Shown here: one piece after another, positions 41,054 through 48,928 of the stretch
Layout of the letters: every line of letters begins with the position of its first letter
Numbering within the stretch: the stretch's first letter is position 1
NCBI RefSeq assembly: GCF_001695575.1
Contig: NZ_LUAX01000007.1
Coordinates: 1,302,001 to 1,366,000 of the forward strand
Length of the DNA: 64,000 bases
Direction: 5' to 3'
DNA from: Vibrio europaeus
Lineage (GTDB): Bacteria; Pseudomonadota; Gammaproteobacteria; Enterobacterales; Vibrionaceae
Program-made: the position numbers and the translations under genes
Notes under the pieces: generated by a model
What the model was told of the DNA's origin: nothing
Seen by the model: only the letters and a program-made list of their open reading frames with translations
Databases searched by the model: none

Positions 41054-41452
41054 ATGAGTGAAGAAAACCAAGACTTGTTTGGTTACAAGAATGTAAGCCT
41101 AGAAGAAGTTGAAAAACTAGCAGACGATGAAGAGCACCAACGATGGCCAGAAGCCATGCGCCAAATCTACTGCATATTTAAAGATGAACTCGTTAAGAAC
41201 GAAACCGATCCAAAGCTTGCGGTGGTTTTACTGCATCGTATTTGCAAAGAGTTTGGTGGTGTTCAGCTTTACCTTCCACGCGGCAGGCAGCTTGAATCTG
41301 AAATCATGAACCTGTCTATCTGGCGTGAGTTCAATGGTGCGAATGTTGAAGAGCTGTCACGTAAATACGATAAAAGTATGCAGCACATCTATCGCGTAGT
41401 CGCTAAAATGCGCAAGATAGAAGTTAAGAACCGTCAACCGAATTTATTTTAA
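41054..41452 (+). CDS. mor: Mor-family transcription activator
   Basis: A 132-residue Mor/C-type activator. The C-terminal helix-turn-helix WREFNGANVEELSRKYDKSMQHIYRVV is of the Mor family, and LYLPRGRQLE is the central dimer strand region. In Mu, Mor turns on the middle promoter and the related C protein the late promoters. Only one such gene is visible, so it may do both jobs. GGGAGG upstream fixes the start at 41054. Confidence 0.9.
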   Translation: MSEENQDLFGYKNVSLEEVEKLADDEEHQRWPEAMRQIYCIFKDELVKNETDPKLAVVLLHRICKEFGGVQLYLPRGRQLESEIMNLSIWREFNGANVEELSRKYDKSMQHIYRVVAKMRKIEVKNRQPNLF

Positions 41453-41463
41453 GGAATTGAAAA

Positions 41464-41916
41464 ATGAAGAAAGCATGTTTGATATTTATGATGCTATCAC
41501 CTGCCGTGTTAGCTAATAACGTAGATGAACTAATAGGTAAGTTTGAGCAATCGAATATCTACAGTGCTGATTGGTATGAACAAGGTTCCAGCAAAGTCGC
41601 TGAATCATCGAATAAATACCGTGATATAAAAGTTAATCTAACAGAAACTAAAGGCTCAATAGCCATCACGTTAACTCAACTAAGCCAGTTCAACGATCTT
41701 TCTATTAGCCCCTGCTATAAGTTGATGGATTATGTGGCATATGAAAAATCAGACAGCTGGAGTGATCCAGATACACAAGACGAGCTTCTTATTCGTTCTG
41801 TATTTAGTTCCAAAACTAAAGTTGGCGAAGAGAATAAAGCAAACTTAAACGGTTGGAATGTGAGTCTTAAGCGTTTACCATCTGGGCTGACATGTGAAGT
41901 TGTAAAAAGTAAATAA
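41464..41916 (+). CDS. Exported protein of unknown function in the prophage
   Basis: A 150-residue protein with a clear signal peptide (cleavage near AVLA-N) and two cysteines (SPCYK and LTCEV) that may form a disulfide. It does not resemble a Mu lysis or structural protein. It lies between the activator and lysis genes, a typical spot for an extra cargo gene. AAGGA precedes the ATG. Confidence 0.72.
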   Translation: MKKACLIFMMLSPAVLANNVDELIGKFEQSNIYSADWYEQGSSKVAESSNKYRDIKVNLTETKGSIAITLTQLSQFNDLSISPCYKLMDYVAYEKSDSWSDPDTQDELLIRSVFSSKTKVGEENKANLNGWNVSLKRLPSGLTCEVVKSK

Positions 41917-41955
41917 TCAACAATCCGCGTTACTTCCACAAGCTATTAAATAGAA

Positions 41956-42000
41956 AGCACAATCAGTTAAACGTAACCCCATTACTAAACTGGTTGTGCT
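41956..42000 (+). promoter_or_regulatory. Inverted repeat directly before the DUF5675 start codon
   Basis: AGCACAATCAGTTA (41956-41969) and AAACTGGTTGTGCT (41987-42000) are complementary at 12 of 14 positions, and the right arm ends one base before the ATG. No ribosome site is visible. The dyad may be an activator site or an RNA structure that controls translation. Confidence 0.5.
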
Positions 42001-42423
42001 ATGAAAACCCTAACTCTCCACCGCAATTATTTTCCTCATGGTGTTTTTTCTTATCTGTGCGATGAGAATGGAAACGCTATTCTCAAGACCGTTGAACGAC
42101 CTTGGAAAAATAACCAAGCTGGCATTTCATGTGTTCCAGAAGGCACCTACGACCTGCTGCCACATGACAGCCCGAAGTTTGGCAAATGCTACGCACTAGA
42201 AGCACCTACCCTTGGTGTTACTCGATTCGGCCCTTCTCAACGAACTCATATTCTTTTCCACAAAGCAAACCGAGCAGCACAGCTTGAAGGTTGTATTGCA
42301 CCAGGTATGGACTTTGGTGTGGTGAATAATGAATGGGCTGTTATCAATTCAGGCACGGCCTTCGATTATTTTATGGCTCACCTTGGTGGTGAAAAAGCCA
42401 AGCTTGTTATTCGTCGAGCGTAA
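42001..42423 (+). CDS. DUF5675-family protein, possibly part of the lysis cassette
   Basis: A 140-residue protein with the DUF5675 features: an N-terminal LHRNYFPHGVFSYL, ERPWKNNQAGISCVPEGTYDL and ILFHKANRAAQLEGCI. It occupies the place of the Mu lysozyme gene, between the activator and the holin-like gene, so a cell-wall role is possible. The catalytic mechanism of the family is unknown to me. Confidence 0.78.
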   Translation: MKTLTLHRNYFPHGVFSYLCDENGNAILKTVERPWKNNQAGISCVPEGTYDLLPHDSPKFGKCYALEAPTLGVTRFGPSQRTHILFHKANRAAQLEGCIAPGMDFGVVNNEWAVINSGTAFDYFMAHLGGEKAKLVIRRA

Positions 42424-42425
42424 CC

Positions 42426-42701
42426 ATGGGACGCAATTGGGACTTTGCCAAACAACGAGGGCGCGAACAGCGCCTCGATGCCGAGTTGAATGCATTTGAA
42501 AACGGTATTGAAGTCCCATTAAACCCGCCTTTATTTAGCCACGATGCCACCATGCAAAGTTACTTTTCGAAAGCGTGGAGCCGTGTCTCTCAAAATGAAA
42601 TTGATCGCCACCTTGGTATTGCGAAAACGCCACAAGGGAATGACCTAGTTTCAAAAATCAGGAGCTTAAGAGAATGTCACTTTCAGTCATCGCGGGGGTA
42701 G
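42426..42701 (+). CDS. Unknown small prophage protein
   Basis: A 91-residue basic protein between the DUF5675 and holin-like genes; its end overlaps the next start by 28 bp. No membrane segment. Its position suggests a lysis-related or accessory role, but there is no direct evidence. Confidence 0.65.
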   Translation: MGRNWDFAKQRGREQRLDAELNAFENGIEVPLNPPLFSHDATMQSYFSKAWSRVSQNEIDRHLGIAKTPQGNDLVSKIRSLRECHFQSSRG

Positions 42702-43264
42702 CTTCGCTTGCCATGGAATATGGCCCTGCTGCTATTCGCGGCATATCAAGTTTGTTTGGTGGTAGTGAAACGGCAGACAAAGTAGCTGAAGCGGTAGAGC
42801 AAGCCGATTCAATGTTTGGAGCTAACAAGGCACAGAAAGAGTTGGCCGTTACTCGCGCCCTACAAAACTTGCCACCTGAATCTTTGGTTGAACTTGAGAA
42901 GATTAAGGTCGAGTTAGAAAAAGAAAAGACTCGCCGCCAAGAACTCACGTTTGGTGATAAACAAGCCGAACATCACGAAACCCAAGTGACGATTCGTGAA
43001 GGTGATAAGGCTGAAGATGAATACGTTCGCCACACTCGCCCTTGGGGTTGCCGTTTGAGTTTGTATTCTGCCATTGCTTATATCTTCCTGTTTGAACTGC
43101 TCGAAGCCTTTGATAAAGGAACAGGGGCAAATTGGGAAATTGCAGCTGGGTTGATGGCACCGTTTCTTACTTACCTTGGTTGGCGCTCTGCTGATAAGCG
43201 TGGCATGACCAAAGGCACAGGCTCAATGGTTGGTGATGCACTTAAGGCGGTGAAAGTAAAATGA
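42674..43264 (+). CDS. Holin-like protein with C-terminal membrane segments
   Basis: A 196-residue protein of the 3TM phage holin type. Residues 1-30 are moderately hydrophobic, 70-115 are highly charged, and two hydrophobic segments follow near 127-145 and 155-173. It should form membrane lesions that release the endolysin. AGGAGCTT upstream supports the start. Confidence 0.8.
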   Translation: MSLSVIAGVASLAMEYGPAAIRGISSLFGGSETADKVAEAVEQADSMFGANKAQKELAVTRALQNLPPESLVELEKIKVELEKEKTRRQELTFGDKQAEHHETQVTIREGDKAEDEYVRHTRPWGCRLSLYSAIAYIFLFELLEAFDKGTGANWEIAAGLMAPFLTYLGWRSADKRGMTKGTGSMVGDALKAVKVK

Positions 43265-43479
43265 CCGACCAGTTCGATAAGGCTCAAGAGCTTGAACAAA
43301 CCTTCAGAGAAAAAGCCATTGCTCATCAACGTACACGCTGCATAGAACAGCCCGACGAAGATGAACACGGTAATCGCTATTGCTTAAGTTGTGGTGACAC
43401 CATCCCAACTAAGCGATTAGAAGCGATGCCAAATGCGGTGCGCTGCGTCAGTTGTCAATCACATAAGGAGCCACATTAA
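43261..43479 (+). CDS. TraR/DksA-type zinc-finger protein
   Basis: A 72-residue protein with a C-terminal four-cysteine zinc finger (YCLSCGDTIP and RCVSCQ) typical of TraR/DksA. TraR binds the RNA polymerase secondary channel and changes promoter choice. Its start overlaps the holin-like stop (ATGA) and its stop overlaps the next start. Confidence 0.88.
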   Translation: MTDQFDKAQELEQTFREKAIAHQRTRCIEQPDEDEHGNRYCLSCGDTIPTKRLEAMPNAVRCVSCQSHKEPH

Positions 43480-43781
43480 TGGAGTTGTGGATCAAAACTT
43501 ATTGGCCTATCGCATGGGCTGCGTTGAGCACATTAGGCATGTTGGTTCTTGCCTTGCTTTCTAAAACGTACGCCAAGCGAGAAGACCTAGAAAAGGTAGG
43601 ACGTAAAGTGGACGAACTACAAACGCAGATTGACAATCTACCCACTCAGCAACAAGTCACGCAGCTATTGCTTGAAATGGCAAACACACGCGGTGAGATG
43701 AAAGAGCTACGAGCACAAATACAACCTGTAGAACACCTCGCTCAACTGCTATTAGAACAACGTTTAAAAGATGATAAATAG
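43479..43781 (+). CDS. DUF2730-like small membrane protein (Mu gp25-like)
   Basis: A 100-residue protein with one N-terminal membrane segment (about residues 8-28) and a long coiled coil. This layout is seen in DUF2730/gp25 proteins and in phage spanins or inner-membrane lysis proteins. Function not settled. Confidence 0.75.
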   Translation: MELWIKTYWPIAWAALSTLGMLVLALLSKTYAKREDLEKVGRKVDELQTQIDNLPTQQQVTQLLLEMANTRGEMKELRAQIQPVEHLAQLLLEQRLKDDK

Positions 43782-43789
43782 GAATTGTT

Positions 43790-44080
43790 ATGGGCTTTAA
43801 AGAGTTATTAAAAGAAGACCAGCGTCTTGTGATCTTGCGTTCACTTCATGACATGACAGGGTATGAAGCGAACGAATCTATCCTTGATTCTTGCCTTGAT
43901 ACTTACGGTCACAACATTAGCCGTGATGCAGTTCGTACGCATTTATCTTGGCTTGAAGAGCAAGGGCTAATTAGCATTCGCACTGTATTAGATTGCCAAG
44001 TCGCAAAACTTACAGGCCGTGGTGAAGATGTGGCAACAGGCCAAGCCATTGTGCCAGGCGTAAAACGCCCACGCGCTTAG
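43790..44080 (+). CDS. ArsR-like winged-helix protein (Mu gp26-like)
   Basis: A 96-residue winged-helix protein (SRDAVRTHLSWLEEQGLI is the recognition part). Similar proteins lie at this place in Vibrio Mu-like phages. It may regulate late genes or help in packaging. Confidence 0.78.
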   Translation: MGFKELLKEDQRLVILRSLHDMTGYEANESILDSCLDTYGHNISRDAVRTHLSWLEEQGLISIRTVLDCQVAKLTGRGEDVATGQAIVPGVKRPRA

Positions 44081-44089
44081 GAGTGTTGT

Positions 44090-44680
44090 ATGTCCATTGT
44101 TAACCGTTCAGCCAGTAATCGAAAATCAAAGATAGATTTGCTGCCTGATGAAATTCGTCAAACTCTGAATGCGTTCATTCGCAGTGGGAACATGACACAG
44201 AAAGACATTCGCTTGGCCGTGAATGAAATGATTGATGATGCGGGGCTTCCAGAAGATGTGAAAATCAGTCGTACTGGATTTAACCGATACGCCAAGCGCA
44301 TGGAAGAAATGGGCCAGCGTTTGAAGCAGTCACGCGAAGTGGCGGAAGTGTGGACAACCAAACTGGGTGAAGCGCCGACCTCTGATGTGGGTAAGCTGCT
44401 GCAAGAGTTTGTGCGTACCATGGCTTTTGAAACGTCTATGACCATGATGGAAAGCGCAGCTGAAGACGGTGAAGTAATTCCACCCAAAGCACTCGCTCAA
44501 CTCGCTTTGGTTATTCAACGTATCGAGCAAGCTTCAATGGTGAGCCATAAGGTTGAGAAAGAAATACGCAAAGCTTTTGCTGAAGAGATGGTCGAGAAGA
44601 CCGAGCAGGTAGCGAAGAAAGCTGGCTTAACGTCAGACACAGTGAAGATGCTGAAAGCAGAGCTGCTAGGGATTGCCTAA
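44090..44680 (+). CDS. DUF3486 protein (Mu gp27), probable small terminase
   Basis: A 196-residue, largely helical protein of the DUF3486/gp27 family: LLPDEIRQTLNAFIR, KISRTGFNRYAKRMEE. Such proteins are placed directly before the large terminase and contain a helix-turn-helix, so a small-terminase role is accepted. The stop overlaps the next start (TAATGA). Confidence 0.85.
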   Translation: MSIVNRSASNRKSKIDLLPDEIRQTLNAFIRSGNMTQKDIRLAVNEMIDDAGLPEDVKISRTGFNRYAKRMEEMGQRLKQSREVAEVWTTKLGEAPTSDVGKLLQEFVRTMAFETSMTMMESAAEDGEVIPPKALAQLALVIQRIEQASMVSHKVEKEIRKAFAEEMVEKTEQVAKKAGLTSDTVKMLKAELLGIA

Positions 44681-46272
44681 TGACAGAATCACCAAACGTC
44701 AATTCGATTACTGAAAACATCCTTGTCAAGTTCGACAAGGATGAGCTTTTACTTGGATATCAGAAGCGTTGGATAGCCGATGACTCTGTGCTTAAGATTG
44801 CGGAGAAGTCACGTCGTACTGGTTTGACGTTTGCTGAAGCGGCTGACTCTGCGCTTAGTGCTGGCACAGCCAAAGGTGAAGGCGGCAATAACGTGTTCTA
44901 TGTTGGCTCGAACAAAGAGATGGCGCGAGAGTTCATTGATGCTGTTGCTCTGTGGGCCAAGATATTCGATAAAGCGGCTGGCGAAGTTCAAGAAGATATT
45001 CTCAACGATGAAGACAAAGATATTCTGACCTTTGTCATCTACTTTGAATCGGGCTTTAAGGTTCAAGCGCTGTCGAGTAACCCTTCTAACCTGCGTGGTA
45101 TGCAGGGTACGGTTATCATCGATGAGGCTGCATTCCATGAACGCTTAGCAGAAGTGCTAAAAGCCGCACTCGCTTTGACTATGTGGGGTTCTAAAGTTCG
45201 CCTTATTTCTACCCACAATGGTATAGACAACTTATTCAATCAACTTATCCAAGATAGCCGTGCGGGGAAAAAGCGTTACTCGATCCATACCGTTACGCTC
45301 GACGATGCTTGTTTGGAAGGTTTGTATCAACGAATTTGTCAAGTCACTAAGCAAGAGTGGTCACAAGAGAAAGAAGACGAATGGAAGGCTAACCTTCTCA
45401 AAGACACGGCCACCGAAGAAGATGCACTTGAAGAGTACCAATGTGTTCCGAAGAATGGCGGCGGTGCTTACATTAGCCGTGGTTTGCGTGAACGTGCTGC
45501 GCGGTTAGATGGCCCAGTATTAAGCTTTACTGGCTCTAAAGCGTTTAACGAAGCGAAAGAGCACATACGCGAAGCTGAGATGAAAGAGTGGTTAGACGAA
45601 CACGTTCAGCCAGAGCTCGATAAGCTCGATCCTAAACTGCGCCATTGCTTGGGTGAGGATTTTGCGCGCTCTGGTGACTTAACCGTTTATGCACCCATGG
45701 CCGTTCAAAATGATGTGAAGCGCACCGTTCCTTTCTTATTAGAACTTGGCAATGTGCCATTCAAGCAGCAAGAGCAAGCGCTTTACTTTATCTGTGATCA
45801 ACTCCCAAGGCGTGATGGTATTTATCTTGATGCGCGTGGTAATGGCCAGTACCTAGCCGAACAAGCCCGATACAAGTACGGCGAAGAAGTGGTTGAGGTC
45901 ATGCTTTCTGTGGGTTACTACCGCGAGAATATGCCTTCATTTAAAGCTGCGTTTGAAGATGATGAAATACTGCTTCCAAAGCATGAGGACGTGATTACTG
46001 ATTTGGGACAAATCCAAATTAAAGCAGGCGTTCCTAGTATTGATTCAACACGAACCAAAGGCGAGAACGGAAACAAACGACACGGCGATAGTGCCATTGC
46101 TATTTGGTTTGCTTACTTAGCATCTAAGGCGGATTTGACGCGTTACGGCTTGCACACCATCAAGGCCAGTGCCGATGAAAACCAACGCCGCTTTCATGGC
46201 ACCGCCGAAGAAAATAACCGATTTGATGATATGCCGAACCAAGACCTACGCGGCAAAGGAATTAGACTATGA
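44680..46272 (+). CDS. Large terminase (Mu gp28)
   Basis: A 530-residue packaging motor. The ATPase half shows a modified Walker A (EKSRRTGLTFAEA) and Walker B VIIDEAAF followed by a SThnG-type coupling motif (LISTHNG). The nuclease half has acidic residues such as GEDFARSGDLT and YLDARGNGQYLAE. It packages the genome by headful from a cut in the host DNA beside the phage end. Confidence 0.93.
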   Translation: MTESPNVNSITENILVKFDKDELLLGYQKRWIADDSVLKIAEKSRRTGLTFAEAADSALSAGTAKGEGGNNVFYVGSNKEMAREFIDAVALWAKIFDKAAGEVQEDILNDEDKDILTFVIYFESGFKVQALSSNPSNLRGMQGTVIIDEAAFHERLAEVLKAALALTMWGSKVRLISTHNGIDNLFNQLIQDSRAGKKRYSIHTVTLDDACLEGLYQRICQVTKQEWSQEKEDEWKANLLKDTATEEDALEEYQCVPKNGGGAYISRGLRERAARLDGPVLSFTGSKAFNEAKEHIREAEMKEWLDEHVQPELDKLDPKLRHCLGEDFARSGDLTVYAPMAVQNDVKRTVPFLLELGNVPFKQQEQALYFICDQLPRRDGIYLDARGNGQYLAEQARYKYGEEVVEVMLSVGYYRENMPSFKAAFEDDEILLPKHEDVITDLGQIQIKAGVPSIDSTRTKGENGNKRHGDSAIAIWFAYLASKADLTRYGLHTIKASADENQRRFHGTAEENNRFDDMPNQDLRGKGIRL

Positions 46273-47828
46273 CCTCAATTGTTGATGTAAGCGGCAAGCC
46301 ACTAAAAGCCGATAAGACGCTACTGTCTGAAGACATTGCCAAGGCGTACACCACCAGTGTGCGTAACCCTCGACCTGCCAGTGTCGCCTCTACTTTAAAC
46401 CCGCTTCGATTAGCGGGATTACTTCGCAGCGTGGTGGATGGGAACAACCCCGAAGATTACATGACGCTTGCCGAAGAAATGGAAGAGCGTGATTTGCACT
46501 ACGCGGCGCAGCTGCGCACCCGTAAGTTGGCTGTGGCGGCGATTGCCCCAACCGTTGTGGCGGCGAGTGAAGACAAAGCCGATGTGGAAATGGCAGAACG
46601 TGTTCGCGCCATTATGGATGATGACCAAATCCCAGAGCTGCTGTTTGACTTGCTTGATGGCCTAGGTAAAGGCTTGTCTGTGGTGCAGATACTGTGGGAC
46701 ACCAAACAGACCCCGTGGAAGCCACAAGATTATAAATGGGTAGACCCTCGCTACTTACGCCAGGACAACGAAACGCTTCAAGAGATTTTGCTTATCAGCG
46801 ATGACGCGCCAAGCGGTGCGCCTCTAGACCCGTATAAGTTTATGGTGCATAAGCCTCGATCTAAATCTGGCAGCGTATGGCGCAACGGTTTAGCGCGATT
46901 GGTTGCCGTGATGTACATGCTTAAGTCGTTCACGGTTCGTGATTGGTGGGCGTTTGCTGAAGTGTTTGGTATTCCGGTTCGTGTGGGTAAGTACGGCCCG
47001 AACGCCAGTACCGAAGATATCAGTACTCTGGTGAATGCCATTGGTCGTATTGCCAGTGATGCAGGTGCGGTAATTCCTGAATCCATGAAGCTAGAGCTTA
47101 TTGAAACGGCCAAAGGCAATGGCGGTAATACGCTGTTTGAAAACATGGCCCGTTGGTGTGATGAACAAACCAGTAAAGCGGTACTTGGTCAAACCATGAC
47201 AGCTGATAACGGCAGCTCACAATCTCAAGCCAACGTGCATAATGATGTGCGTATGGATATTGCCGAGTGGGATGCGCGTCAGCTTCAATCTTGCATTAAT
47301 GAGTACCTGGTTAAGCCTTACATTATTTTGAACTGGGGCCCGCAAGAGCATTACCCGAAAGTACGCATTCAACTTCCTCAGCCAGAAGACTTGAAGATGT
47401 TGGTTGATAGCATCACGCCTCTTATTGATCGTGGTTTTAAAGTCTCTGCATCGAGCGTACGTGAAAAGTTTGGATTACCTGAGCCCGATGAGAACGAAGA
47501 AGTGCTCATGCCAACCTCTGCCATTTTAGCGCAAACCATGCCAGCGGCGATGAACAGACAACGCCCAGGTCTTGCCATTAACCGTGTGAGCAAAACCGCT
47601 GAAGCGGAAATGAACGACTTAACCGATGAAGCCATGAGCGACTGGGAAGAAGTTGCGGAAGACTTCATGAACCCGATCATCGAACTGGCCAATGCGTCAG
47701 ACAGTTATGAAACGTTCTTAGAAAAGCTGCCAGAGCTTCAAGAGACATTAGGCGCTGACGTGTTTGTTGAGCAGATGGCGCAATACATGTTCCAGATGCG
47801 CGGCTATGGAGACGCTAAAGATGTCTAA
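46269..47828 (+). CDS. Portal protein (Mu gp29, DUF935)
   Basis: A 519-residue DUF935 portal protein. Typical stretches are EMEERDLHYAAQLRTRKLAV, DWWAFAEVFGIPVRVGKYG and ADNGSSQSQANVHNDVRMDI. It forms the dodecameric ring for DNA entry. It overlaps the terminase by 4 bp. Confidence 0.93.
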   Translation: MTSIVDVSGKPLKADKTLLSEDIAKAYTTSVRNPRPASVASTLNPLRLAGLLRSVVDGNNPEDYMTLAEEMEERDLHYAAQLRTRKLAVAAIAPTVVAASEDKADVEMAERVRAIMDDDQIPELLFDLLDGLGKGLSVVQILWDTKQTPWKPQDYKWVDPRYLRQDNETLQEILLISDDAPSGAPLDPYKFMVHKPRSKSGSVWRNGLARLVAVMYMLKSFTVRDWWAFAEVFGIPVRVGKYGPNASTEDISTLVNAIGRIASDAGAVIPESMKLELIETAKGNGGNTLFENMARWCDEQTSKAVLGQTMTADNGSSQSQANVHNDVRMDIAEWDARQLQSCINEYLVKPYIILNWGPQEHYPKVRIQLPQPEDLKMLVDSITPLIDRGFKVSASSVREKFGLPEPDENEEVLMPTSAILAQTMPAAMNRQRPGLAINRVSKTAEAEMNDLTDEAMSDWEEVAEDFMNPIIELANASDSYETFLEKLPELQETLGADVFVEQMAQYMFQMRGYGDAKDV

Positions 47829-48615
47829 AGCCCTTGCGTCTGAAAACATTGTCCCTGTTGAATCGCTAGAGTGGTTCAAGAGTAAAGGAATAGAGCCTGG
47901 CTTTGACTATCGCGACGTATGGAAGCAAGAGCACAACAACGCCTTCACTGTAGCAAAGATGCTGAATGCCGATCTTCTTGTGGATGTGAAAGCCATTGTT
48001 ATCGATGCCATCGAGCAAGGCCAAACGTTCAAGCAGTTTCAAGATATCTTAAAGCCACTCTTGGTTAAGTCTGGTTGGTGGGGCATTCAAGAAATGGTTG
48101 ACCCACTGAGCGGAGATTCAAAGCCCGTTCAATTAGGCAGTGAAGGCCGTGTAAAGACCATTTACAAAACCAACATGAGAACGGCACGTTCAGCGGGGCA
48201 ATGGGAACGCATCGAGCGAACCAAACGCGCCATGCCTTATTTGCTTTATCAGCTTGGGCCATCCATGGAGCATCGAGTTGATCACGTTAAATGGAAAGAT
48301 ACGCTGCTTCCTGTTGGAGACCCATGGTGGGATAACCACATGCCCCCGAATGGTTGGGGCTGCAAATGTTGGATACGCCAAGTATCGAAGTTTGAAGCTG
48401 AGAAGCTGATTGCCGATGATAAGGTATCAACCGACTCACCAGAGGGTGGTACTAAGCAGTGGTTAAACAAGCGAACGGGTGAAGTGGAAGTTCTGCCAGA
48501 AGGCATTGAACCAGGATGGAATTACAACCCTGGCAAATCACGCACAGAAGCGATGCAAGAAGACCTATTACAAAAAGAAGCAGGAATGCGTGAAACGCTC
48601 TCTAACGGCTCTTAG
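47821..48615 (+). CDS. Head morphogenesis protein (Mu gp30, SPP1 gp7/MuF type)
   Basis: A 264-residue minor head protein of the MuF family, with the conserved YKTNMRTARSAGQWERI and a C-terminal zinc-like region that includes NHMPPNGWGCKCWIRQVS. The ATG at 47821 overlaps the portal stop; GGAG lies upstream. The extra 19 residues of the longer frame are excluded. Confidence 0.9.
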   Translation: MSKALASENIVPVESLEWFKSKGIEPGFDYRDVWKQEHNNAFTVAKMLNADLLVDVKAIVIDAIEQGQTFKQFQDILKPLLVKSGWWGIQEMVDPLSGDSKPVQLGSEGRVKTIYKTNMRTARSAGQWERIERTKRAMPYLLYQLGPSMEHRVDHVKWKDTLLPVGDPWWDNHMPPNGWGCKCWIRQVSKFEAEKLIADDKVSTDSPEGGTKQWLNKRTGEVEVLPEGIEPGWNYNPGKSRTEAMQEDLLQKEAGMRETLSNGS

Positions 48616-48669
48616 TTGTAAAATGGCTACAATGTGTCGTTTAAAAAAGTTCTAACAAATCTGAGTCGA

Positions 48670-48686
48670 TTTAAACAGTGTTTAAA
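48670..48686. promoter_or_regulatory. Palindromic operator candidate TTTAAACA-G-TGTTTAAA
   Basis: A perfect 17-bp dyad. It could be the binding site for the Mor-type activator at the late head promoter. The same octamer occurs in opposite orientation at 33462-33482 near the prophage left end. Confidence 0.45.
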
Positions 48687-48724
48687 CATGGTTCAGTAAA
48701 CTATTTTAGGTGAGATTGTACGAG

Positions 48725-48747
48725 TCAGCTTGATAAGCTGATTTTTT
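48725..48747 (+). terminator. First terminator of the insulator
   Basis: TCAGCTT (48725-48731) pairs with AAGCTGA (48735-48741) and is followed by six T. Confidence 0.75.
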
Positions 48748-48806
48748 CGGGTAATCTTTAAGCCCTTAGCAATCGCAATTCAATTCATTCCCCTTTCTCA
48801 AAATAG

Positions 48807-48844
48807 AGCAACCGACGTTATTTCTCGTCGGTTGCTTTTTTTTT
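48807..48844 (+). terminator. Second, strong terminator of the insulator
   Basis: An 11-bp perfect stem, AGCAACCGACG (48807-48817) with CGTCGGTTGCT (48826-48836), is followed by a run of eight more T. Confidence 0.92.
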
Positions 48845-48928
48845 GCATTCTTAACTCCACGAAACGAGTTCATACCAACTAATCCAATGAGGAGGTTGTT
48901 ATGTAAGTTCTGATTTATGGAGCGAGTA

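Larger units (their letters stand above)
48616..48928 (+). other. 313-bp non-coding insulator before the capsid genes
   Basis: Contains in order a possible -10 TACAAT (48628-48633), the perfect dyad TTTAAACA-G-TGTTTAAA (48670-48686), two terminators, and a strong GAGGAGG ribosome site followed by ATG-TAA (48901-48906). No gene is present. This is where Mu has a late promoter ahead of gene I. Confidence 0.6.

Noticed and set aside
44158..44487. A 109-codon minus-strand frame inside the gp27-like gene
   Set aside because: Shadow of a recognisable phage gene, with no upstream signal.
46778..47146. A 122-codon minus-strand frame inside the portal gene
   Set aside because: The portal protein is well conserved in the plus frame; the minus frame has no recognisable protein and no start signal.
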